This document shows, piece after piece, positions 32,570 to 39,599 of a stretch of DNA of 59,615 nucleotides. This DNA comes from a virus. The notes below the pieces were generated by a model, which ran no database searches, was not told the DNA's origin, and saw only the letters and a program-made list of their open reading frames with translations. The stretch is taken from the IMG/VR virus record IMGVR_UViG_3300042324_000689, positions 1 to 59,615 of that record. One strand, given 5' to 3'. A program made the position numbers and the translations under genes. Positions within the stretch are counted from its first letter, which is position 1. Every line of letters begins with the position of its first letter.

Positions 32570-33019
32570 TCAAGACTTTTGCCCATCCCATGTTCCTATT
32601 TTGGTTGTAGCAATGTTGTGATCTTCCCATAGTTTTATTACATTTGGATTGTCATCTACAGCATGAGTTACATTCCATAGTAAAGTTATTTTATCAAGTA
32701 TATCTTTTTTTGCTTCATAGTCTGGTCTATTATCGTTATCTGCCCTCATAAATAAACCATGAGATCTAATATTATTTTTAGCAAGCCACATAGATGTAAG
32801 TCCACGATATTTCTCTTTACGTGAAGTAACAACAAGGATAGAATGACCATCACTAACAGAATTATTTAACATTTCTAAAACATTTACATTTGGCAGGGCA
32901 TCTATAGAAGCCTCATGAAAGGCATCGTAGTCCCTATTAGAGCCACGAACATGATGCAGATAGGGATCTATATTGGCAAGCGTTCCGTCTACATCGTATA
33001 TATGTGCTGTTGGTTTCAT
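32570..33019 (-). CDS. HAD-family phosphatase (PNK 3'-phosphatase-like)
   Basis: 149 aa. HAD motifs I-III: HIYDVDGTLAN, ILVVTSRKEKYRG, and HAVDDNPNVIKLW. Resembles the phosphatase domain of T4 polynucleotide kinase and short phage homologues; no kinase domain is present. Nucleic-acid end healing or nucleotide dephosphorylation is likely. ATG 33019 follows TATAAT by 7 nt; the longer frame from 33055 is not used. Confidence 0.83.
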   Translation of the reverse strand: MKPTAHIYDVDGTLANIDPYLHHVRGSNRDYDAFHEASIDALPNVNVLEMLNNSVSDGHSILVVTSRKEKYRGLTSMWLAKNNIRSHGLFMRADNDNRPDYEAKKDILDKITLLWNVTHAVDDNPNVIKLWEDHNIATTKIGTWDGQKS

Positions 33020-33094
33020 ATTATCTATTATATCAAAAATTAAAGTCTGTGTCAAATTGATAATTTTGACAGCGAATAATGATATAATGTAAAT

Positions 33095-33667
33095 ATGATA
33101 CCTTTTAATTTAAATAATTTAACTCAAATTGGTGAAGACATATATGTATGTAAAAATTTTTTATCTAATAAAGATTTGTTAATCATAAATGATGAAATTA
33201 ATTTAAAGAAAGAATTCTTGTTGGATACTAAAAATACTAGTAAAGAAATTAAAAGTCTTACCATTATATATAATAAAATCAAACAAATAGTAAAAGATCC
33301 ATATAATATTACAAATTCTAGCACCATGAATATATTAAGTGTAGGAGATACCTGGGGTCTACATGCGGACAATGGTGCCTTTTTAGATATAAGAAAGCAA
33401 AGTTTGCTTTTAAAAGAAGGGGAAGAGTTTATATTAAAAAATAATAACATTTTTGGTACTGTTGCCTATATAAACGATTTTGGTGGTGGAGAACTTAGAT
33501 ACCCAAACCAGTCAATTACTTATAAACCAGAGCCAGGTGATTTAGTTATTCATAGCGCAGAAGATCATTGCACTCACGAAGTCCTTAAAGTTACATCGGG
33601 AGTTCGATATTCTTATTCAAATGGAATATATGAAAAAATAAAGGTTCCAAAGAATTTAGTTATTTAA
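33095..33667 (+). CDS. Fe(II)/2-oxoglutarate dioxygenase, P4H-like (7)
   Basis: 190 aa. DIYVCKNFLSNKDLLII, LHADNGAFLD (HxD), AYINDFGGGELRYPN, KPEPGDLVIHSAE and CTHEVLKVTSGVRYSYSNG (distal His, Arg). TATAAT (33083-33088) is 6 nt before the ATG. Divergent from the HAD gene; its last 12 nt overlap the convergent next gene. Confidence 0.87.
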   Translation: MIPFNLNNLTQIGEDIYVCKNFLSNKDLLIINDEINLKKEFLLDTKNTSKEIKSLTIIYNKIKQIVKDPYNITNSSTMNILSVGDTWGLHADNGAFLDIRKQSLLLKEGEEFILKNNNIFGTVAYINDFGGGELRYPNQSITYKPEPGDLVIHSAEDHCTHEVLKVTSGVRYSYSNGIYEKIKVPKNLVI

Positions 33668-33928
33668 ATCTTTTTTCCACGCATCTAAGTCTAGGCTGTA
33701 GTAAGTTCCCCACCGCTCATAAGGTTTATTAAGATACTTCCACATTTTTGCATGGTACTTAAAGCGTAATCCCAAATTATTATCTTCATCTAGATCAAGA
33801 GACTTGACTAAATGATTACTAGCATAACCACCAAGGAAATTACCTATAATCCTTAGTGGCCATATCTTAGTTCTCTGTATCTTTGTTGAATGCTTCAGCA
33901 TCTCTAGGTACCCATACTTTCTTTCCAT
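33656..33928 (-). CDS. conserved phage protein
   Basis: Up to 90 aa; a later start (33901 or further in) is possible because the N-terminus overlaps the upstream gene in another frame. Core: WPLRIIGNFLGGYASNHLVK and KPYERWGTYYSLDLDAWKKD, a pattern I recognise from actinophage proteins without function. Confidence 0.6.
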   Translation of the reverse strand: MERKYGYLEMLKHSTKIQRTKIWPLRIIGNFLGGYASNHLVKSLDLDEDNNLGLRFKYHAKMWKYLNKPYERWGTYYSLDLDAWKKDLNN

Positions 33929-33995
33929 CTTTCCATATAGGCCAGTAGCCTAGGGAACGCCAATCCATTTGAGCAATCTTAGGTTCTTTACTCAA
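33867..33995 (-). CDS. small Trp-rich protein
   Basis: 42 aa from a TTG overlapping the upstream stop by 8 nt (or 33 aa from ATG 33968). Core DWRSLGYWPIWKDGKKVWVP looks like a compact beta domain. Part of a three-gene - strand operon. Confidence 0.45.
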   Translation of the reverse strand: MSKEPKIAQMDWRSLGYWPIWKDGKKVWVPRDAEAFNKDTEN

Positions 33996-34161
33996 GATCA
34001 ACTTGGTTTTCAAACATATTTGTCATATAGTTATCTTCTCCTCTTGCTACCTTTGCAGCAAGCATACGCATACCAAGAGCGTTGGTAACAGAATCTTGAA
34101 TCATAATTGATTCAATAGACCTTGCAATCTCTTCTCGTAATGCCATTTCATCTACGCTCAT
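33988..34161 (-). CDS. small helical protein
   Basis: 57 aa, MSVDEMALREEIARSIESIM, then a second helix with MRMLAAKVARGEDNY. Start follows the upstream microprotein stop by 1 nt. No recognised motif; overlapped genes support reality. Confidence 0.5.
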   Translation of the reverse strand: MSVDEMALREEIARSIESIMIQDSVTNALGMRMLAAKVARGEDNYMTNMFENQVDLE

Positions 34162-34162
34162 A

Positions 34163-34249
34163 CTATTGCTCTACTTTATATGTCATTACAATATAACAAG
34201 CAATATACCCTGTAATAAGCGCTGGTATAAGAAATAGTGCGTGTATCAT
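34163..34249 (-). CDS. single-TM microprotein
   Basis: 28 aa, almost entirely one hydrophobic helix (HALFLIPALITGYIACYIV). GGAGG precedes the ATG and a consensus promoter lies upstream, so translation is credible despite the length. Confidence 0.5.
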   Translation of the reverse strand: MIHALFLIPALITGYIACYIVMTYKVEQ

Positions 34250-34280
34250 AATTCCTCCAATAGTTTTACTTTATATATTT

Positions 34281-34309
34281 ATTATACAGTACAAGTCTTG
34301 AGGTGTCAA
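34281..34309 (-). promoter_or_regulatory. consensus sigma70-like promoter
   Basis: Reverse strand TTGACA (34309-34304), 17-nt spacer, TATAAT (34286-34281). Drives the four-gene microprotein operon. Confidence 0.85.
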
Positions 34310-34382
34310 GTCAGGCATAGAAAGTAGGGCTGATTTAATATAAAAGGTGTATAATAAACCTATAATTCTTAGGAGGACTCAT

Positions 34383-35069
34383 ATGACAACATCTATTTAT
34401 GATATTCCACTAAAATCGTGGGATGGGCAAGAAAATATGCTAAATTCCTATAAAGGCAAGGTAACAATGTTTATTAATGTTACTGCAGATTGTGGCAATG
34501 CCCCTCAATACGGCATCATAGAAATGCTATATCAAAAATACAAAGATCAAGGATTTGAAGTAGTTGCCATACCAACCAACGACTATTGTGGTCCAGGAAT
34601 TACTTATGACCAGTATGAATGTGGGATTGATGGTCCAGAAGAGGCAAGAGATTATGCAAAAGAACTATACAATGTAACCTATGGGTTTTCTGAACTAGTT
34701 ACATCTATGGTTGGTACATCAATCTCAAATCAAGCATTAAAAAAATTATATCCAGGTAGAACAGAATCCTTTCCAAGAAAACTGTTAGAGGGAGAAGATG
34801 TACATCCAATTTACCAAAACCTTGCAAAAAGTCTGCCAATGTTTGGAAATTTTGAAAAATTCCTTGTTAATAAAAATGGCAAGGTTATTATAAGATATGC
34901 TAATTCTACTTTGATGGATGCTGCTACAAAAAATGGCTTTAAAGAAACAAGTTCAGGAGAAGACTTTAAGAATATATCAAATGCAATTGAAGAATTATTA
35001 GAAGATAAAGATATAACTTATTACACACACCCTGCTGGAACATTAGCGCCATATGCAATAGTTCTCTAA
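34383..35069 (+). CDS. glutathione peroxidase-like thioredoxin-fold protein (copy 2)
   Basis: 228 aa. YDIPLKSW, YKGKVTMFINVTADCGNAPQ (candidate peroxidatic Cys), YKDQGFEVVAIPTNDYCG and NFEKFLVNKNGKVI. Close paralogue of copy 1 with a C-terminal extension (YYTHPAGTLAPYAIVL). AGGAGG 6-7 nt before ATG 34383; the earlier in-frame ATG lies upstream of the promoter-like TATAAT and SD. Confidence 0.85.
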   Translation: MTTSIYDIPLKSWDGQENMLNSYKGKVTMFINVTADCGNAPQYGIIEMLYQKYKDQGFEVVAIPTNDYCGPGITYDQYECGIDGPEEARDYAKELYNVTYGFSELVTSMVGTSISNQALKKLYPGRTESFPRKLLEGEDVHPIYQNLAKSLPMFGNFEKFLVNKNGKVIIRYANSTLMDAATKNGFKETSSGEDFKNISNAIEELLEDKDITYYTHPAGTLAPYAIVL

Positions 35070-35221
35070 GACTTCTTGTTATTTCTATAGTCTTTAATAA
35101 AAACTTCTAAGTCTTCCTGATACTCTTCAAATGTTTTTGAACATTTTGAACAAATAAGGGTCAGTCCACCATTTTCAAATAAATGTTTTTTTAAGTCACA
35201 TGACTCTATATTTGCTTTCAT
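35066..35221 (-). CDS. small zinc-finger protein convergent to GPx copy 2
   Basis: 51 aa: MKANIESCDLKKHLFENGG then LICSKCSKTFEEYQEDLEVFI. Same layout as the 47-aa protein beside GPx copy 1 (single Cys, CxxC, acidic helix). Its stop overlaps the GPx stop by 2 nt on the other strand. Confidence 0.6.
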   Translation of the reverse strand: MKANIESCDLKKHLFENGGLTLICSKCSKTFEEYQEDLEVFIKDYRNNKKS

Positions 35222-35254
35222 ATTTAGTATCTTCCAAAATAGTTATTATATTTT

Positions 35255-35476
35255 TTATTTGCCATGAGTTTTTATCCAAGTTCCTATCTTTCCTTTTTTA
35301 ACTTTTTCCCTTAACATTTCTGCAAAGCCAGTTTCTACTTCAGATCCAAGGTATTCTTCTCCTGTTTCTAAATCAATTAGTTTCCATTTTCCAGGTGCTT
35401 TTGTATGTATAATTAAATCAACTGGAGTCTCAAATGAAATTACTTCTGATTCATCTTTAAGGATTCTTCTGTTCAT
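35255..35476 (-). CDS. conserved small beta-rich protein
   Basis: 73 aa: FETPVDLIIHTKAPGKWKLI and DLETGEEYLGSE, with a basic tail ending GTWIKTHGK. Starts 1 nt after the upstream stop. Function unknown. Confidence 0.6.
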   Translation of the reverse strand: MNRRILKDESEVISFETPVDLIIHTKAPGKWKLIDLETGEEYLGSEVETGFAEMLREKVKKGKIGTWIKTHGK

Positions 35477-35477
35477 A

Positions 35478-35603
35478 TTATGAAATAAGACCCATAGACA
35501 AATGATTTAAGCAGACATCTGCAACTATATATTCGGCGTGATCTACTACCACATCGTAATGAGTTGCGTCTTTATCGCAAAAAAAACATTTAGCATTGTT
35601 CAT
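35478..35603 (-). CDS. small CxxC/CxxH zinc protein
   Basis: 41 aa: CFFCDKDATHYDVVVDHAEY then VADVCLNHL. CxxC plus CxxH gives one zinc site, related in layout to the CGHH proteins of actinophages. TATAAT 6 nt before ATG (leaderless). Confidence 0.6.
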   Translation of the reverse strand: MNNAKCFFCDKDATHYDVVVDHAEYIVADVCLNHLSMGLIS

Positions 35604-35671
35604 ATAATAATTATATCATATCCAGAATTATCCAAGTAGGCTTGAAGTGTCAAGTCAGGTATAAGTTGTTT

Positions 35672-36388
35672 TTATTCTTCTAAAATAAAATTTTGTGGAC
35701 TGTATAAATCCATAATATACTTGTTTATCTGCTTGAGACTTAGATCTGGTATTTTTAAACTATAATCATTTCTAAATTTTGACCAAGAATTATATCTTTC
35801 AATTAACCGATATTCTAATGACCAAAACCATAAATTATTAAATTTTATATTATTACAGATTTTCTCTATTTCCTGCTTGGTTGGCTGTGTTTCACCTTCA
35901 TAATGATCAAAAATTGCCCAATCATAAGTCTTTGTATCTTTGTATAGTCCTATATCTTGAACAACTAATTTAATTTTTTCATGTAATTTGTTGTTTTCTA
36001 AAAATATATCTACAACATCTTGACTAAATTCAATTACTGTAACAGATTTAACTTCTGGTTTAGAGGCTATCCATTGAGCCAATACTCCAAAACCTAAACC
36101 AGACAATAAGACATCTCCATAACTTAAATCATATGAAGAATAAAGTTCATTAACTTCATTTTTATTGTTCATGTCTAAAGCCATCCATTGTTTTTCTCCA
36201 ATATATAATCTATAAACATCTTTGTATTCAATTATTTTTGCATTACCTTTAATTGATTGTTTTATAATAGGAAAAGGCAAATCTAAATGATCTAGCATAT
36301 TCGGATTATCTTTTAGATTCATAACATTTATTTTTTCTCCTAGGTCAAAGTGAATCGTATCGCAAGAAGCACACTTAAAATTGTTCAT
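35672..36388 (-). CDS. SAM-dependent methyltransferase / polyamine-synthase-like protein
   Basis: 238 aa. After a short CxxC N-terminus, VLLSGLGFGVLAQWIAS is the SAM-binding Gly loop, SVTVIEFSQDVVDIF the acidic strand 2 motif, and YDWAIFDHYEGETQ the catalytic-strand region, a pattern shared by class I methyltransferases and spermidine-synthase-like proteins. Substrate unknown. Leaderless (TATACT 6 nt before ATG), divergent from the GIY-YIG-like gene. Confidence 0.7.
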   Translation of the reverse strand: MNNFKCASCDTIHFDLGEKINVMNLKDNPNMLDHLDLPFPIIKQSIKGNAKIIEYKDVYRLYIGEKQWMALDMNNKNEVNELYSSYDLSYGDVLLSGLGFGVLAQWIASKPEVKSVTVIEFSQDVVDIFLENNKLHEKIKLVVQDIGLYKDTKTYDWAIFDHYEGETQPTKQEIEKICNNIKFNNLWFWSLEYRLIERYNSWSKFRNDYSLKIPDLSLKQINKYIMDLYSPQNFILEE

Positions 36389-36443
36389 ATACTAAGTATA
36401 ACATATCTAGAATTATCCACGGCATATCAAGTATAATAGACCT

Positions 36444-36758
36444 ATGACCCTACTCTATATACTCTATAGCCCACGACATAAGGCTATCAAGATAGGTATA
36501 TCAGATGTAAGCGGAAGAAGGTTTGCAAGCCATAGGACCAAGGGTTGGATATTGATTAAGTATTGGTGGTTTTCCGAACGGGATAAAGCAAGAACAGTAG
36601 AAACCCTAGTACTAAGAACACTAAGGGCAAAGCATGGTTCTTTCCTGGATAAGGCAGATATGCCACAAGGAGGTTATACAGAGACCTTTGATGCATCCAA
36701 GATAACTCGTAGGGGTTTGATCCGTATGGTTAATAAGGCAGCAAAAGATTCATCGTAA
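36444..36758 (+). CDS. GIY-YIG-like (T5orf172-type) protein
   Basis: 104 aa. LLYILYSPRHKAIKIGISD corresponds to the GIY-YIG first strands, then GRRFASHRTKGWILIKYWWF and an E-x-x-VLRTLR helix, with a C-terminal GGYTETF. Could be a small nuclease or a catalytically altered relative. TATAAT 6 nt before ATG. Confidence 0.65.
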   Translation: MTLLYILYSPRHKAIKIGISDVSGRRFASHRTKGWILIKYWWFSERDKARTVETLVLRTLRAKHGSFLDKADMPQGGYTETFDASKITRRGLIRMVNKAAKDSS

Positions 36759-36896
36759 TCTTTTATTAGCAGCACAAGTAAGACATACAAAAGGCTCGTC
36801 ATCTTGTTTGATATATAATTGATCACATTTGCTACAGGCTATTTTATATGGCTCCCACTTAGCAAACTTACTATATGATGACTCAAACCTGTCCAT
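36750..36896 (-). CDS. MDRFESSY zinc-ribbon microprotein (copy 1)
   Basis: 48 aa: MDRFESSYSKF, then CSKC and CLTC pairs and a basic end. TATAAT 6 nt before ATG. A second protein starting MDRFESSYNKF lies 1.7 kb away. Confidence 0.6.
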   Translation of the reverse strand: MDRFESSYSKFAKWEPYKIACSKCDQLYIKQDDEPFVCLTCAANKRLR

Positions 36897-36911
36897 TGAT
36901 CTATTATATCA

Positions 36912-37043
36912 TTACTCAAAGTCTGTTTGTGTTTCAAAGATATCCACAGGCTGTCTATCATCATCCATAGCCCCACAGACAGCACAGGTTACCTGGCCAT
37001 CAAGGTCTAATTGGTAGTCGCACCCATACTTTGTACATGTCAT
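36912..37043 (-). CDS. small zinc-ribbon protein
   Basis: 43 aa: MTCTKYGCDYQLDLDGQVTC then AVCGAMDDDRQP and acidic end. Two CxxxxC/CxxC pairs make a complete zinc ribbon. TATGAT 6 nt before ATG. Confidence 0.6.
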   Translation of the reverse strand: MTCTKYGCDYQLDLDGQVTCAVCGAMDDDRQPVDIFETQTDFE

Positions 37044-37135
37044 ATATACATCATACCATTCGGCGAAAAAATTGTCAAGTCTTTAAAGTTCGGCGAAAAT
37101 AGAGGTAGTAAACCTCTCTATGCCCTACACGGGCA

Positions 37136-37240
37136 CTATTGGTGAGTAGCCTTCATATGCCGAGCAAGGGAATCATGAGCAAAGATACCCCATCTTAGAT
37201 CCCATTCCTTCTTACAAATCGGACAGATTAATATCCTCAT
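37136..37240 (-). CDS. C2H2-like zinc-finger microprotein
   Basis: 34 aa: CPICKKEWDL-x-HDSLARHMKATH. The CxxC and HxxxxH spacing resembles a C2H2 finger, uncommon in phages. Overlaps the upstream gene in another frame. Confidence 0.5.
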   Translation of the reverse strand: MRILICPICKKEWDLRWGIFAHDSLARHMKATHQ

Positions 37241-37322
37241 CACTCTCCCATATAACTAAACATTTTGTACACTGTATCCCTGGCTCACGCATATACCAGG
37301 TGTGATCGCATTTACCAACCAT
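37212..37322 (-). CDS. small zinc-binding protein
   Basis: 36 aa: MVGKCDHTWYMREPGIQCTK then CLVIWESDED. CxH plus CxxC suggests one zinc site. It overlaps both neighbours by short stretches. Confidence 0.45.
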   Translation of the reverse strand: MVGKCDHTWYMREPGIQCTKCLVIWESDEDINLSDL

Positions 37323-37509
37323 TTAAACACTCATTCCTGCTGTGGTATAGTCTAATCTTGGTCAATATTTTGCGGGACGGACCAGAAATATCATCCTTAC
37401 AAGTACTACACCTATAAGACCATTCTCCAGTAAAGAAGTCATGCACATAGCCCTTAGCGTTAGCATATTTCTTGGCTACAAAGGTTTGGAATGGATCAGG
37501 TATCTCCAT
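37312..37509 (-). CDS. conserved small protein with CxxC and H/C cluster
   Basis: 65 aa from the ATG at 37509 (an ATG three codons earlier is possible). PDPFQTFVAKKYANAKGYVH, CSTCKDD, and LYHSRNECL supply a zinc site. Unknown function; part of a four-gene - operon with the membrane protein. Confidence 0.6.
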   Translation of the reverse strand: MEIPDPFQTFVAKKYANAKGYVHDFFTGEWSYRCSTCKDDISGPSRKILTKIRLYHSRNECLNGW

Positions 37510-37510
37510 G

Positions 37511-37795
37511 TTAATCATTACGGTCCCAAACTAACTTGGTAAAACTCCTCCAAGACAACTGTTCTTTGTCTAAAGCCTTCCAGTGCCTATGTGATTGAAT
37601 ATATACTGCTGCATATGCAAGAGCAGAGAAGATAAAACCATATTGCTCAGTAGTAATAGCGTATATCATCCATAGGGTCTCATTGAATAGAAGAATATAC
37701 CAGCCGAAGAAACTCTTACGGCCAACAAAATATATACCTGCAACCCCAATGACAGCGAGGACCCATGAGGCATAGTCTTGCATAAATTGGTTCAT
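37511..37795 (-). CDS. three-TM membrane protein
   Basis: 94 aa with hydrophobic helices WVLAVIGVAGIYFVG, WYILLFNETLWMIYAI and FIFSALAYAAVYI; aromatic-rich. Similar small membrane proteins occur in actinophages. Promoter with leaderless geometry immediately upstream. Confidence 0.65.
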   Translation of the reverse strand: MNQFMQDYASWVLAVIGVAGIYFVGRKSFFGWYILLFNETLWMIYAITTEQYGFIFSALAYAAVYIQSHRHWKALDKEQLSWRSFTKLVWDRND

Positions 37796-37801
37796 ATATT
37801 G

Positions 37802-37830
37802 ATTGTATCAGAAATTGCGGGGGATGTCAA
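37802..37830 (-). promoter_or_regulatory. sigma70-like promoter with C-run spacer
   Basis: Reverse strand TTGACA (37830-37825), 17-nt spacer starting TCCCCC, TACAAT (37807-37802), then 6 nt to ATG 37795. Confidence 0.8.
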
Positions 37831-37851
37831 GAAAGGATCGTAATCCCTATA

Positions 37852-38451
37852 CTAGTAAGTATTCCCTATAGCGTCAGAATCTGGAAAATATTGAAATACT
37901 AAAGATGCTCTAGGTTTGTTATTAATAACCTGATGTACCACCCCAGCAGGCACATATACCACATCTCCTGGTTCAAGGACTACGGAGTCATACTCGGCAC
38001 CTTCAATGCTTATTTTCTCCATATCCTCTTCTTTAACATTTTTATAGAATCTCCACTCAATGGTACCAACACAGTGCCAGGAGATAACAGCGTGGTCATC
38101 ACTATGGATCCAGTATTCCTGCTCATTGCCTAGGAAGTTAATAATACTTTTAATTGAACTGATTTTATTTTTTGTCAAACCTTTTATAAGGCTTTGTGCC
38201 TCTAATGACTTATCAAATAGTCTAGTGGTTTTGTCTTCTATAGCATTAAAGATGATGGGGTCAAACTTATTATAAACCATAATGTGGTCTGTAAGGTATC
38301 TACGGTCTGGATTATTTTTATTTTTGTCTTTGTCTCTATTGTAGTTATAATCAAAGTTTTCTATGAAATCTGACCAGTTAGGCACATCTTTGCATAGCCC
38401 CCTAAATAGGGCATATGTCTTGTTGTTGGAGGCTTCTATAATTTTATCCAT
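37852..38451 (-). CDS. cupin/JmjC-like Fe(II) oxygenase without CDGSH part
   Basis: 199 aa. INFLGNEQEYWIHSDDHAVI (HxD), GTIEWRFYKN, LEPGDVVYVPAGVVHQVI (distal His) and KPRASLVFQY. Clear paralogue of the CDGSH fusion at 30 kb but starting directly at the oxygenase. TATGAT 6 nt before ATG. Confidence 0.8.
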   Translation of the reverse strand: MDKIIEASNNKTYALFRGLCKDVPNWSDFIENFDYNYNRDKDKNKNNPDRRYLTDHIMVYNKFDPIIFNAIEDKTTRLFDKSLEAQSLIKGLTKNKISSIKSIINFLGNEQEYWIHSDDHAVISWHCVGTIEWRFYKNVKEEDMEKISIEGAEYDSVVLEPGDVVYVPAGVVHQVINNKPRASLVFQYFPDSDAIGNTY

Positions 38452-38496
38452 GTATATATCATACCATAGGGGGAAGTATCTGGTGTATCGTAATCT

Positions 38497-38649
38497 TTAT
38501 TTACCGTCGCATTTTTGACATTGTTTTGTAACATCTTCTCTACCATACTGGGTTTGATACATACCACCACATTCATAGCATAGGACATTGATCATAGGGT
38601 TTGTATAGCCTAAAGAGAATTTGTTATATGATGATTCGAATCTGTCCAT
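38497..38649 (-). CDS. MDRFESSY zinc-ribbon microprotein (copy 2)
   Basis: 50 aa: MDRFESSYNKFSLGYTNPMI, CYECGG and CQKCDGK. Same N-terminus as copy 1 but different linker. TAAAAT 6 nt before ATG. Confidence 0.6.
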   Translation of the reverse strand: MDRFESSYNKFSLGYTNPMINVLCYECGGMYQTQYGREDVTKQCQKCDGK

Positions 38650-38681
38650 TGGTCTATTTTATCACATTATGGTTAACAGAG

Positions 38682-38870
38682 TTATACATAGTCTGGATGG
38701 TCTAATGGAGTAGGAGCAGTGATAAGACACTTACATTCTACACATTGGGCATCATCCAAAAGATACATCTGAATCTCATAAGTTTGTGGATCAAACTCTA
38801 CAGTAACCCTCAAGAGTGTAGAGCCACAACAAGGACATGCAGGTGTTGGGATGCCTCTGATATCTAACAT
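38682..38870 (-). CDS. conserved zinc-ribbon protein
   Basis: 62 aa: RGIPTPACPCCGSTLLRVTV, FDPQTYEI, CVECKCLITAPTPLDHPD. Two CxxC pairs; the pattern is common in actinophages, function unknown. TATGAT 6 nt before ATG. Confidence 0.7.
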   Translation of the reverse strand: MLDIRGIPTPACPCCGSTLLRVTVEFDPQTYEIQMYLLDDAQCVECKCLITAPTPLDHPDYV

Positions 38871-38890
38871 ATATCTATCATATCATAGAG

Positions 38891-38899
38891 TTATCCACA
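38891..38899 (+). promoter_or_regulatory. DnaA box
   Basis: TTATCCACA, exact match to TTATNCACA, in the short divergent gap before dioxygenase 8. Confidence 0.6.
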
Positions 38900-38923
38900 G
38901 GTCAATTATGGTACAATATTTGT

Positions 38924-39472
38924 ATGTCAATAACAAGAATAAATAACATTTTTTCAAAAAAAGAAATAGATCATATAAAGAAAATAATATCAGAAAGCCC
39001 AACAATTATTGATAATGAGTTAGGCAGGATTCAGGTTCGTGATTTAGAAAGCCTACTACTCCCAGAGACTATTGAGAAACTAAAGGAGATTGGCAAACCT
39101 TTAGAGATGGGCTCTGCCATGTCTGTAGAGTATAGCCTTTTATATGGAAACCCTGAACTAAATCCTCATTTTGATGGAGACACTAATGACCTGATTGTTA
39201 GTATACAGTTAGAGTCTAATACCGTTTGGGATATAGGGTTAAACCTAGAAACTTATAAGTTAGAGGATAACTGTGCCTTAATCTTTAATGCAAATAAAGA
39301 AATTCATTGGAGGGTTTTGAAGCATTTTAAAGAAGGAGAGTATATTAGGATGATGTTTGTAAGGTTTTTAAATCCAGATAATTTGTCAGATTACTCTCAC
39401 CTTTCAGTCCCAAATAATCCAATGCTTGATGAGGCATATAGGTTTAGAGATAGCCTAGGCTTTATTTCATAA
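38924..39472 (+). CDS. Fe(II)/2-oxoglutarate dioxygenase-like protein, divergent (8)
   Basis: 182 aa. ITRINNIFSKKEIDHIKKII lead-in, LNPHFDGDTND (HxD), then IHWRVLKHFKEGEYIRMMFV (His, Arg). Lacks the usual YxGGE turn and has a shorter core, so it may act on a different substrate or be weakly active. TACAAT 6 nt before ATG. Its end abuts the DnaA-box pair. Confidence 0.7.
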   Translation: MSITRINNIFSKKEIDHIKKIISESPTIIDNELGRIQVRDLESLLLPETIEKLKEIGKPLEMGSAMSVEYSLLYGNPELNPHFDGDTNDLIVSIQLESNTVWDIGLNLETYKLEDNCALIFNANKEIHWRVLKHFKEGEYIRMMFVRFLNPDNLSDYSHLSVPNNPMLDEAYRFRDSLGFIS

Positions 39473-39474
39473 AG

Positions 39475-39495
39475 TTATCCACAGGTTTATCCACA
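39475..39495 (+). promoter_or_regulatory. DnaA-box pair
   Basis: Two tandem TTATCCACA boxes (39475-39483 and 39487-39495), 12 nt apart start to start, immediately left of the iteron-rich region. Confidence 0.7.
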
Positions 39496-39599
39496 GATTA
39501 ATCTTACTGATTATCTTATTAGACACCCTAGAAGTGGAGTGAAGTGGAGGATAGTGGAGAATGGGGCGCTTTTAACGATGCGTTCGTAATGTCTTGGGG

